5,334 bases of DNA, from NCBI GenBank assembly GCA_902495705.1, contig CABUXT010000049.1, positions 1 to 5,334 of the forward strand. Reading direction: 5' to 3'. The notes below the pieces were generated by a model that was given only the letters and a program-made list of their open reading frames with translations, did not search any database and had not been told where the DNA came from. The DNA is from an uncultured cyanobacterium. Lineage in GTDB: Bacteria; Cyanobacteriota; Vampirovibrionia; Gastranaerophilales; Gastranaerophilaceae. Of the stretch, positions 1-5,334 are shown in pieces (position 1 is the first letter of the stretch; each line of letters starts with the position of its first letter). The position numbers and the translations under genes were made by a program.

Positions 1-285
1 GATCGCCGTGTCCCGGTTGCGCTCGAAGCGGCGGACAATGGGATCATCGAGGATCTGCGCATTGGGTGTGGCAGCCGCATAAAGACCGTCAAGCGTCTTC
101 TGCAGATGCACAAGGTCGGTCACGGATGCATAATACCACATCCTGCCGTCATAGACCCGCAGAAATGCGCGGCATTCGACGTTGGTCTTCATTTCCTGCA
201 AAATACCGTCCGTATAGGAAATCACGGTCCGGCTGCGGTCCTCGGTGCGGACGTCAGCATAAAAACCGTTTTTGAATTCAATCAT
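1..285 (-). CDS. TldD/PmbA-family metallopeptidase, N-terminal part (runs off left edge)
   Basis: This frame encodes the first 95 residues of a protein that continues past the left edge. The start is ATG at 285-283, chosen because AGGAGGT (300-294) lies 8 bases upstream. The N-terminus reads MIEFKNGFYADVRTEDRS, followed by ISYTDGILQEMKT, RAFLRVYDGRMWYYASVTDL and LYAAATPN. This is the pattern of the TldD/PmbA N-terminal domain (DVR.E, S..DG..E, G.RV..G..WY.S..dL). TldD and PmbA are partner cytoplasmic metalloproteases known for peptide maturation and degradation; their metal-binding HExxxH lies further on and is not in the window, so activity cannot be judged. It is transcribed away from the rest of the window and has much higher G+C (about 54%) than its neighbours, so it probably belongs to the core chromosome. 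TldD versus PmbA cannot be settled from this part. Confidence 0.78.
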   Translation of the reverse strand, partial: MIEFKNGFYADVRTEDRSRTVISYTDGILQEMKTNVECRAFLRVYDGRMWYYASVTDLVHLQKTLDGLYAAATPNAQILDDPIVRRFERNRDTAI

Positions 286-293
286 AAAAGAAA

Positions 294-346
294 ACCTCCT
301 TCTCTTTGATCAACTATGTTATACCACGTGAATATTAATAATTAAA
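294..346 (-). promoter_or_regulatory. Promoter and RBS of the TldD/PmbA-family gene
   Basis: Read on the minus strand, TTTAAT (346-341) and TATAAC (323-318) are separated by 17 bases. A TGG directly before the -10 gives an extended -10 element. AGGAGGT at 300-294 is the Shine-Dalgarno sequence. The expected transcript start is near 311, which gives a short leader of about 26 bases. Confidence 0.55.
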
Positions 347-393
347 CACGTTTTTGTACAGAAATACATGAACAATATCTTATCTTTGAAAAC

Positions 394-410
394 CGTAGGG
401 TTATCCTACG
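394..410 (-). other. Small hairpin, possible weak terminator or attenuator
   Basis: CGTAGG (394-399) and CCTACG (405-410) form a perfect 6-bp stem with a 5-base loop. Read on the minus strand it is followed by GTTTTC, a short T run, so it could end or attenuate a transcript started at the minus-strand promoter at 457-485, before the TldD/PmbA-family gene. The U-tract is short, so termination would be weak. Confidence 0.35.
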
Positions 411-456
411 CCTCAACAAACTTGTCCTTTGCCTTCGCTCTATATTTCAATGTTTT

Positions 457-485
457 ATTATACCATAATCCTCCACTTTTTTCAA
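457..485 (-). promoter_or_regulatory. Near-consensus extended -10 promoter on the minus strand
   Basis: Read on the minus strand, TTGAAA (485-480) and a perfect TATAAT (462-457) are separated by 17 bases, with TGG immediately before the -10. It closely resembles the promoter of the signalling operon at 1370-1398: both start TTGAAAAAAGT and end TGGTATAAT with the same spacing. It would fire leftward from about 450. The transcript would be either a roughly 60-base RNA ending at the hairpin at 394-410 or an upstream leader of the TldD/PmbA-family gene. Confidence 0.5.
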
Positions 486-518
486 TAACTTCGCCGCACT
501 TGTCCAAATATTTTTTTG

Positions 519-545
519 TTTGGGATTCAAATCCCCGTGGACGCC
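519..545 (+). other. tRNA 3'-half-like fragment (possible integration scar)
   Basis: Bases 522-535 read GGGATTCAAATCCC, resembling a tRNA T-arm with TTCAAAT as the loop (526-532), followed by CCCCG and TGGACGC as a would-be acceptor 3' strand. No matching 5' acceptor strand (GCGTCCA), D-arm or anticodon arm is visible upstream, and the base before TTC is A instead of the conserved G. It is therefore not a functional tRNA. It could be the tRNA-derived attachment scar of an integrated element, or chance. A competing reading is coding sequence on the opposite strand. Confidence 0.25.
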
Positions 546-743
546 TACTCTCTTTTCGGCTTAAAAAGACGCTCCTTTTTGTTCGTCATTGACATTAAAG
601 TAAGTCAAAAAGTCTTCTGATGTTTAGAAATATTTGAAGGCTTTTATTCATTTTTAAACTCTATTTAGTAAAGTTTTTTTGCTAAACAGGGTATTTTTTT
701 ATGAATTCACGTAACATATAGATGGGCACTAATCTGTTAAATA

Positions 744-772
744 TTACAATGTAAATAAAGTGAAAATATAAT
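744..772 (+). promoter_or_regulatory. Candidate upstream promoter for the broken ATPase gene
   Basis: TATAAT at 767-772 is preceded, after 17 bases, by TTACAA at 744-749 (or by ATTACA one base earlier, with an 18-base spacer). The -10 is perfect and the -35 is weak. The A+T content is very high here, so chance matches are likely. Confidence 0.3.
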
Positions 773-797
773 ACCCTTTAAAAAAGTGCGAATTATG

Positions 798-840
798 TCG
801 AAAACTCCATATAAAAAAGTGTATAATATAAACAGAGGTG
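798..840 (+). promoter_or_regulatory. Promoter and RBS of the broken ATPase gene
   Basis: TCGAAA (798-803) and TATAAT (822-827) are separated by 18 bases. GAGGTGAT (835-842), a strong match to the 16S anti-Shine-Dalgarno sequence, sits close to the ATG at 847. These signals are intact although the gene they serve is broken, which suggests recent decay or a sequencing problem. Confidence 0.5.
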
Positions 841-846
841 ATTGCT

Positions 847-1366
847 ATGTTTGAAAGAAAAATTTATAATGATATTGTTTCTTGGCATGAATCATTGAAA
901 ATTAAAAAAAGAGCTTTAATTATTAAAGGTTTAGACAAATTGGTAAAACAACAATTGTTAGAAAGTTTTATGAAGAACATTACGAAAATGTAGTGTATAT
1001 AGATTTTATGCATAATTCTCTGTTAAGTCATTATTTGATAAAGATTTAAATGTAAATGATTTAATAATAAGTTTATCAGCATCTAACCTCGGTGCAAAAT
1101 TTATTCCCTACAAAACAATAATTATTTTTGATGAATTACAAGAATGTGTAAATGCTAGATCTGCTATTAAACCATTTATGGAAGATGGTAGATTTGATCT
1201 TATTTGTACTGGATCACTTCTTGGTTTAAGAGGATATAATAAAAAAGTTTCAAAGGGAGTTTCCACAGGTTTTGAAAAAGTGATAACTATGAAGCCTATG
1301 GATTTTGAAGAATATCTATGGGCAATAGGATTAGAAAAAAATGTTATTGATTATGTAAAAACTTAA
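847..1366 (+). pseudogene. AAA+ ATPase (AAA_14/DUF4143 type), two frameshifts and 3' truncation
   Basis: The gene starts at ATG 847 behind a strong RBS and opens with MFERKIYNDIVSWHES and ALIIKG, typical of AAA_14/DUF4143 ATPases. The frame is then lost near 931: the Walker A motif GLRQIGKTT is readable only in the third frame, and the ATG frame stops at 991-993. A second shift near 1018-1025 moves the reading to the second frame, which continues to the stop at 1364-1366 and contains the Walker B segment IIIFDELQE, the CTGSLLGL sensor-like segment and MKPMDFEEYLWA. Each break looks like loss of one base. About 172 codons remain, whereas intact relatives usually have roughly 400 or more residues with a C-terminal DUF4143 region, absent here. 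Members are often linked to mobile or defence-like accessory DNA; no function is proven. The A+T content is even higher than that of the downstream operon. Confidence 0.82.
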
Positions 1367-1369
1367 CCA

Positions 1370-1421
1370 TTGAAAAAAGTCAAATTGTATGGTATAATGA
1401 AGCAAAGTTGGCGAAAAGGAG
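1370..1421 (+). promoter_or_regulatory. Promoter and RBS of the three-gene signalling operon
   Basis: TTGAAA (1370-1375) and a perfect TATAAT (1393-1398) are separated by 17 bases, and TGG just before the -10 makes it an extended -10 promoter. The expected transcript start is near 1405. AAAAGGAG (1414-1421) is the RBS. The ATG at 1424 is followed at once by TGA, so the ATG at 1432, 10 bases after the RBS, is the likely start. No obvious operator dyad is seen. The promoter begins 4 bases after the stop of the broken ATPase gene, so the operon is transcribed on its own. Confidence 0.75.
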
Positions 1422-1431
1422 AAATGTGAGA

Positions 1432-3094
1432 ATGTGGGTTGTAACAAATAGGAAAAAAATAGTACTATACACTATGTGTACGTTGTTATTTTGTCTTGCT
1501 GGTGTATTTCAAGCAACGGATTCACTTTTGCCAGATTTTTGGCACGCATTATTTGCTTTATCTGCTAACACGATACTAATTTTTCTTGTGGGTTGCGTGG
1601 GGCGTTTCACTTATACACCGAATGGTAAGAAAAGATTTACTTGCATATTTCCTAACGGTTGCTGTACTAATTTTGTTTTTTCTTGTAGTTAGGATGATGA
1701 AATACGAACTGACAAAAGGTTTGGATAAACCTTTGCGCTATTTTTGGTATACATATTACGTTCCTCAAATGTTCATTCCCCCAACAATATTGCTTGCAGC
1801 GTTTAGTCTTGAAAATAAGAAGGGTAAGCCGCTTGCAAAAATATGGTATTTATTATATCTGCCAGCAATTATATTGATTATTTTAATTTTTACAAACGAA
1901 ATCCATGGTTGGGCGTTTGCTTTGAATTTTGATGGTGATTTTTCATATAAGCATAGAATTGTATTTTACATTGCTCTTGCATGGGAAATTGTTGTAACTT
2001 TTATAAGTCTCATAGTTCTTATTTTAAAGTGTAGTGTAGCGGCATGTAAAAAGAAAATGTGGGTACCTGTAACTGCTTTCATTGTATGTTCAGCGATTTC
2101 AACTATATGTTTTTTAACTGATACAGCAGCTTTCAAAATTCCTGAATTAATATGCTTTTCAGGAATTGTCGTGATAGAAAGTTGTATTACTATTGGGCTT
2201 ATTCCAACCAATGAAGATTATGAAAATTACTTTTTCCGCTCGGCTTATGCGGCCGTTATCACGGATGAAAAATTTAATGTGCTTTATAACTCTGAAAACT
2301 CGATTATTACGGACAAAAAACTGTTTCAACTTGCCACGAAAACGCCTATAATGATAGATAAAAGTACACGATTGTCAGCAGTAAAGATAAATGGTGGATG
2401 GTCATTTAGACTTGAAAATTTGGCTAGAATAATTGAGATAAATAACTCACTCGCGGAGACTAATGAAAGACTATCTGAAGAAAACTATATCATTGAAGCA
2501 GAAAACGAATTAAAAAAACAAAAAACACAGATAGCAGAGCAAAAGCGATTATATACAAAAATAAATGTAGCAACGCGTGAAGAGTTGAAAAAACTGAGTG
2601 CAGTTCTATCAAGTATTGACCAAAAAGAATCGTTCAACGATACAGAATATATTGCTGAAATGCGCTTTGCTTGTATTTTAGCAGCATACATCAAGCGTAG
2701 AAGTAACATTGTTATGCTAACCGAAAAACATAAGAATATTGATCTTGGTGAATTGTCTCTTGCCATCAAAGAGTCGCTCGATTATCTCTCACTTACTGGT
2801 GCAGAGTGTTCTTACGATTGTTTATGTCAAGGTAAAATTGATGGTAAAAAAGTAGGAGTTCTTTACGACTTTTTTGAGGAGTGCATTAATAATTACTACA
2901 ATTTGCCGAATGCCATTATTGTTCGTTTATGTAATCAGGGAAATGATATTATTTTGCGGATTGAAAGTGATAGTGGGAAGGACGCTATTTCAAATAAAAT
3001 AAAGTCTAAATTTTCTGAATATAACGTTAGTGTGGAAACTGATGATGAAGAAGTTTACTATTCACTACTATTACATCAGGGAGGTGCCATATGA
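1432..3094 (+). CDS. 7TM-type membrane sensor with degenerate histidine-kinase C-terminus (apparent frameshift)
   Basis: Joining the frame from ATG 1432 to the frame open from 1586 to 3094 gives a 553-residue protein. The junction lies at the T-rich stretch 1580-1587, where one surplus base breaks the frame. As given, the first frame stops at 1690-1692 and the long frame lacks an RBS. Eight hydrophobic segments fill residues 10 to about 260, in the style of the 7TM region found at the N-terminus of some histidine kinases; AWGVSLIHRMVRK and PLRYFWYTYYVPQMFIPP are recognisable. A short PAS-like stretch (AYAAVITDEKFNVLYNSE) follows, then a coiled coil (about 330-375) and a kinase-like end. There the H-box His is replaced by Ala (KINVATREELKKL, Ala380), an ECINN N-box-like motif remains at about 483-487, and the glycine-rich ATP lid is missing. 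It is probably a sensor or scaffold for the kinase encoded next, overlapping it by ATGA. Function is inferred. Confidence 0.72.
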
Positions 3095-4386
3095 GATTTA
3101 TTGATGCACCACTTTGTGTAAGACAAATCATCATTGGTTCACTCATTCTAACGTTTGTTTTGGCAATTATTGGTCTATTTACGGCAGTTAGACTTTGTAA
3201 AAAACGTTCATATATAATGTTTTCATTGTTAATGTTTATTTTTTCTTTCGTAGTGGTGTTTTTAACAATGCGGGGAAGTTATTTATATCGCATAAAAATG
3301 CCAGTATTTGAACCATCATTTACAGTATTAAAATTGCCGATTTGGATATATTATGTTGTTTCATTAGTGCTTTTTGTAGGAACAATCATTGGGCTAGTTA
3401 GTGTAGTTAGATGGAGAAAAAATCATATTTCACCAATATCAATAAAGGAAAGCGCCGATACCCTTCCAGCTGGAATCTGTTTCTATGAACAAAGTGGCCT
3501 TGTCAGTCTTGTTAATACTGAAATGAATGACCTTTGTATTCTTTCAACGGGTAAAGCGCTATTAAATGGCAAAGATTTCTGGCTAAAAATTTCACATGGT
3601 GAACTTGAAGAAAATTGCCAATCACTTCAAATGGGAGACAAACCAATCATCAAGTATAGCGATTGTAAAATTGTATCTTTTAAAAAGTATACACACGAAA
3701 TAGATGGTAAAATAGTTTATGAAATCGTTGCAACGGATATTTCTGAAAGATATCGATTAACACGAGAATTAGAGCAAAAACTCGATGAACTGAAAAAAAT
3801 CAACAACAGACTTGTCGTATATGGGAAAAATGTTGCTGAACTTACAAAAGAAAAAGAGCATTTAGCAGCTAAAATTCGTATCCACAATGATATGGGTAAA
3901 CTGTTGCTTACCACAAAACGAAAACTTAACGCTCCCCTTACTGAAGCAGAAGGGAAAGAACTTGTTAGCTTTTGGCAAGCTGAAATTGAAACTTTAAAAT
4001 TTACACGTAAAGTATCAAAGAAAAGTAATCTAAAAGTTATTGAAGATGCAGCAAAACTTGTCGGTGTAAACCTTATTTTTGAGGGCGAGCAACCTGAACC
4101 TGATACGGTAAGAGAAAAAATACTTACGCAGGCAATGCATGAATGTCTTACTAATACTGTTTCTCACGCAAACGGAAAAAATATGACTGTTGTAGTGTCA
4201 GAAAAAAATGATGTATATACAATATCTATTATTAATGATGGCGAAAAGCCTAAAGGGGTAATCGTAGAAGGTGGTGGACTGACAGGTCTTCGATCTCTTG
4301 TCGAAAGAGAAAACGGCAAAATGACACTAAAAAGTACACCTCATTTTGAACTTTTGATAGAATTGTCTCAAGGAGAAAAAATATGA
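3091..4386 (+). CDS. Membrane sensor histidine kinase (HisKA_3/NarX-like)
   Basis: The 431-residue protein starts at ATG 3091 behind AGGGAGGTG (3078-3086), and its start overlaps the previous stop by ATGA. Three hydrophobic helices lie at about residues 13-34, 41-60 and 85-107. A PAS-like region (about 118-220) ends in the PAC-like ATDISERYRL, and a coiled coil follows (about 218-262). The H-box is KIRIHNDMGKLLL with phosphoacceptor His265. The ATPase domain has the N-box HECLTNTVSHAN (350-361, key Asn355), NDG around Asp383 and the lid GGGLTGLRSL (394-403). All catalytic boxes are present, so it should autophosphorylate and pass phosphate to the downstream regulator. It has almost no extracellular part (the longest loop is about 25 residues between helices 2 and 3), so signal input probably comes through the preceding 7TM protein. 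The family call is secure; the signal is unknown. Confidence 0.88.
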   Translation: MRFIDAPLCVRQIIIGSLILTFVLAIIGLFTAVRLCKKRSYIMFSLLMFIFSFVVVFLTMRGSYLYRIKMPVFEPSFTVLKLPIWIYYVVSLVLFVGTIIGLVSVVRWRKNHISPISIKESADTLPAGICFYEQSGLVSLVNTEMNDLCILSTGKALLNGKDFWLKISHGELEENCQSLQMGDKPIIKYSDCKIVSFKKYTHEIDGKIVYEIVATDISERYRLTRELEQKLDELKKINNRLVVYGKNVAELTKEKEHLAAKIRIHNDMGKLLLTTKRKLNAPLTEAEGKELVSFWQAEIETLKFTRKVSKKSNLKVIEDAAKLVGVNLIFEGEQPEPDTVREKILTQAMHECLTNTVSHANGKNMTVVVSEKNDVYTISIINDGEKPKGVIVEGGGLTGLRSLVERENGKMTLKSTPHFELLIELSQGEKI

Positions 4387-5033
4387 AAGAAGGAAAATAT
4401 TCGGTCATGATAGTTGAAGATCAACAAATGCCTAAAGCATTATTTTCGCATTTTGTTGAATCGTCAGAAAAATTCTACCTAGAAGTAGCAATAGAAAACG
4501 CAACTGTTGCCGACATTGTTTGTGCACACACTCCTATTGACCTTATTATTATGGATGTGGTAACAGAAAATGGTGAAAGTGGACTTGAAGCAGCAGCAAT
4601 TATTAAAAAGAAGTATCCAAAAACAAAAATTATAATTGTGACAAGTATGCCAGAATGTTCATATATAAAACGCGCCAAGCAAATTGGTGTAGAAGGATTT
4701 TGGTATAAAGAAGCAAATGAACAACCAATATTGTCACTTATGGAACGAGTTATAAATGGCGAAATTGTTTATCCAGATAAACTTCAACCCGTTAAAATGG
4801 GACTTGCATTAAGTACAGAGTTTACCGAAAAAGAACTTGAAATATTACGCCTAATGACAGGAGGTTACAGTAACAGAGAAATCTCTGAAAAACTCGGCAT
4901 ATCTTCTGGTGTTGTCAAAAACCATGTTGCGGATATGCTTGATAAAACCGGATTTCGTTCTCGCACGCAACTTGCTGTAAGAGCTAGAGAGTCAGGACTT
5001 GTAATATTGGATAAGATCAATGAAGATGTTTAA
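4383..5033 (+). CDS. NarL/LuxR-type response regulator
   Basis: The 216-residue protein starts at ATG 4383, overlapping the kinase stop by ATGA, with AAGGAG (4370-4375) 7 bases upstream. Residues 6-125 form a receiver domain: acidic pair Glu12-Asp13, phosphoacceptor Asp58 in LIIMDVV, Thr87 in IIIVTSMPE and Lys109 in FWYKE. The usual Met-Pro after the phosphorylated Asp is replaced by VVTENGESG, a variant I associate with a group of clostridial regulators. Residues about 146-205 form a LuxR-type helix-turn-helix (FTEKELEILRLMTGG, NREISEKLGISSGVVKNHV), so the protein should bind DNA as a dimer once phosphorylated by the kinase encoded just upstream. Targets are not shown. Its own operon and the gene starting at the right edge are natural candidates. 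It is the last gene before a terminator. Confidence 0.92.
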   Translation: MKEGKYSVMIVEDQQMPKALFSHFVESSEKFYLEVAIENATVADIVCAHTPIDLIIMDVVTENGESGLEAAAIIKKKYPKTKIIIVTSMPECSYIKRAKQIGVEGFWYKEANEQPILSLMERVINGEIVYPDKLQPVKMGLALSTEFTEKELEILRLMTGGYSNREISEKLGISSGVVKNHVADMLDKTGFRSRTQLAVRARESGLVILDKINEDV

Positions 5034-5050
5034 TATACACAAAAATATAG

Positions 5051-5078
5051 CCAGCCGGTTAAATAACGGCTGGTTTTT
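5051..5078 (+). terminator. Rho-independent terminator of the signalling operon
   Basis: CCAGCCG (5051-5057) pairs perfectly with CGGCTGG (5067-5073) and is followed by TTTTT (5074-5078). It begins 18 bases after the regulator's stop codon. An A-rich stretch on the other side (5041-5049) could give some termination on the minus strand too. Confidence 0.88.
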
Positions 5079-5101
5079 ATAAGCAAATTTAAAAATACAA
5101 A

Positions 5102-5121
5102 GGGGTGCCAAATGGCACTTC
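5102..5121. repeat. Short GC-rich inverted repeat downstream of the terminator
   Basis: GTGCCA (5105-5110) and TGGCAC (5113-5118) are perfect inverse copies around AA. As RNA the stem can extend to GGGGUGCC / GGCACUUCC using two G-U pairs. No U-tract follows, so it is not an ordinary terminator. Its GC richness stands out in very AT-rich DNA. It could be a leftover insertion-sequence end or an operator; no transposase is present. Confidence 0.35.
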
Positions 5122-5243
5122 CTAAAAAACAAGACTTATGATAAAATGTAAGCATTAATTAAAATTGATCGTATTCTCATGAAACTTTAGACTTGTAACC
5201 GACAAGATTAATTAAATAAATAAAGTAATCTATTAAATTAATT

Positions 5244-5272
5244 TTCAAGGATTATAAAAAAGGTAATATAAT
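5244..5272 (+). promoter_or_regulatory. Candidate promoter for the gene starting at the right edge
   Basis: TTCAAG (5244-5249) and a perfect TATAAT (5267-5272) are 17 bases apart. The -35 is weak, which would suit an activator-dependent promoter, but the region is so AT-rich that chance matches are expected. A second, weaker -10-like TAAAAT lies at 5142-5147. Confidence 0.4.
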
Positions 5273-5297
5273 TATTTCATATAAATAATAAATTACC
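5262..5297. repeat. Interrupted inverted repeat between promoter and RBS
   Basis: GGTAAT (5262-5267) pairs with ATTACC (5292-5297), and inside it ATTATTT (5271-5277) pairs with AAATAAT (5283-5289) around the loop CATAT. Together they give 13 base pairs interrupted by a small internal loop. The left arm covers the -10 element and the right arm ends about 14 bases before the RBS, so it could be an operator dyad. High A+T content makes a chance origin possible. Confidence 0.35.
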
Positions 5298-5317
5298 CAC
5301 ATATTGTAGAAGGAGAA

Positions 5318-5334
5318 ATGGTATTAGATGAAAA
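5318..5334 (+). CDS. Start of a downstream gene (runs off right edge)
   Basis: AAGGAG (5310-5315) is followed by two possible starts in different frames: ATG 5318 (reading MVLDE) only 2 bases away, and ATG 5328 (reading MK) 12 bases away. Neither spacing is ideal. The operon's first gene has a similar layout, AGGAGAAATG followed by a further ATG, and there the distal ATG is used, which slightly favours 5328. Only a few codons are present, so no product can be named. Confidence 0.35.

Larger units (their letters stand above)
286..846. other. AT-rich intergenic region with no intact gene
   Basis: No convincing intact coding sequence is visible on either strand here. The plus-strand open frame at 368-592 lacks an RBS and resembles no protein known to me. 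The region contains, left to right, the promoter of the leftward gene, a small hairpin (394-410), a second minus-strand promoter (457-485), a tRNA-like fragment (519-545), an 8-base inverted repeat AGGGTATT (688-695) / AATACCCT (770-777), and two plus-strand promoter candidates before the broken ATPase gene. The pattern fits a decayed junction between core and acquired DNA. Confidence 0.6.

Noticed and set aside
66..309. Two plus-strand open frames over the leftward gene
   Set aside because: They lie antisense to the TldD/PmbA-family frame, have no RBS and give arginine-rich or patchy sequence, as expected of shadow frames.
368..592. 74-codon plus-strand open frame in the intergenic region
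   Set aside because: It has no RBS and resembles no known family. It crosses the hairpin, the minus-strand promoter and the tRNA-like fragment, and the WDSNPR stretch is what a tRNA T-arm looks like when translated.
664..695. Hairpin TTTAG / CTAAA near a T-run as a terminator
   Set aside because: The stem is only five AT-rich pairs with a 13-base loop and no gene upstream ends there.
1408..1434. TTG at 1408 as start of the sensor gene
   Set aside because: It precedes the AAAAGGAG RBS, so it cannot use it. ATG 1432 in the same frame lies downstream of that RBS.
1966..2769. Minus-strand open frames inside the sensor gene
   Set aside because: They are antisense to a clearly coding frame, lack RBSs and show no family resemblance.
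3717..4678. Minus-strand open frames inside the kinase and regulator genes
   Set aside because: They are reverse shadows of conserved catalytic domains, without translation signals.
1..5334. CRISPR array, rRNA, full-length tRNA or intact transposase
   Set aside because: No regularly spaced repeats, no rRNA-like stretch, no complete cloverleaf and no transposase or integrase motif was seen on either strand.

Overview
The window looks like a low-GC Firmicutes genome, most likely a gut Clostridia member; this is inferred from strong AGGAGG-type ribosome binding sites, near-consensus sigma-A promoters, AT-rich codon use and the protein families present. Base composition is not uniform. The leftmost 285 bases are about 54% G+C by hand count, whereas everything to the right is roughly one third G+C or lower. 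The left edge of the intergenic region is therefore a plausible boundary between core chromosome and acquired or decaying DNA.

Layout. At 1-285 on the minus strand is the N-terminal end of a TldD/PmbA-family protein with its own RBS and promoter. Bases 286-846 hold no intact gene. They carry the promoter of that gene, a small hairpin, a second near-consensus minus-strand promoter, a tRNA 3'-half-like fragment at 519-545, and two plus-strand promoter candidates. At 847-1366 is a broken AAA+ ATPase gene of the AAA_14/DUF4143 type, with two frameshifts and the C-terminal part missing.

The core of the window is a tight three-gene signalling operon on the plus strand (about 1432-5033). It starts from an extended -10 promoter at 1370-1398 and ends at a rho-independent terminator at 5051-5078. 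The genes overlap by ATGA at both junctions. Gene 1 is a membrane protein with an N-terminal 7TM-type sensor region, a coiled coil and a degenerate histidine-kinase-like C-terminus that lacks the phosphoacceptor His and the glycine-rich ATP lid. As given, it carries an apparent one-base frameshift near 1580-1590. Gene 2 is an intact membrane histidine kinase with a short three-helix N-terminus, a PAS-like region, H-box His265 and a complete ATP-binding domain. Gene 3 is a NarL/LuxR-type response regulator with Asp58 as predicted phosphoacceptor.

The working model is a split receptor. The polytopic pseudokinase senses the signal and pairs through its coiled coil and kinase-like region with the catalytic kinase, which phosphorylates the response regulator. 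Targets are unknown. The AT-rich region after the terminator, with a promoter and a dyad directly before a new gene start at the right edge, is one candidate.
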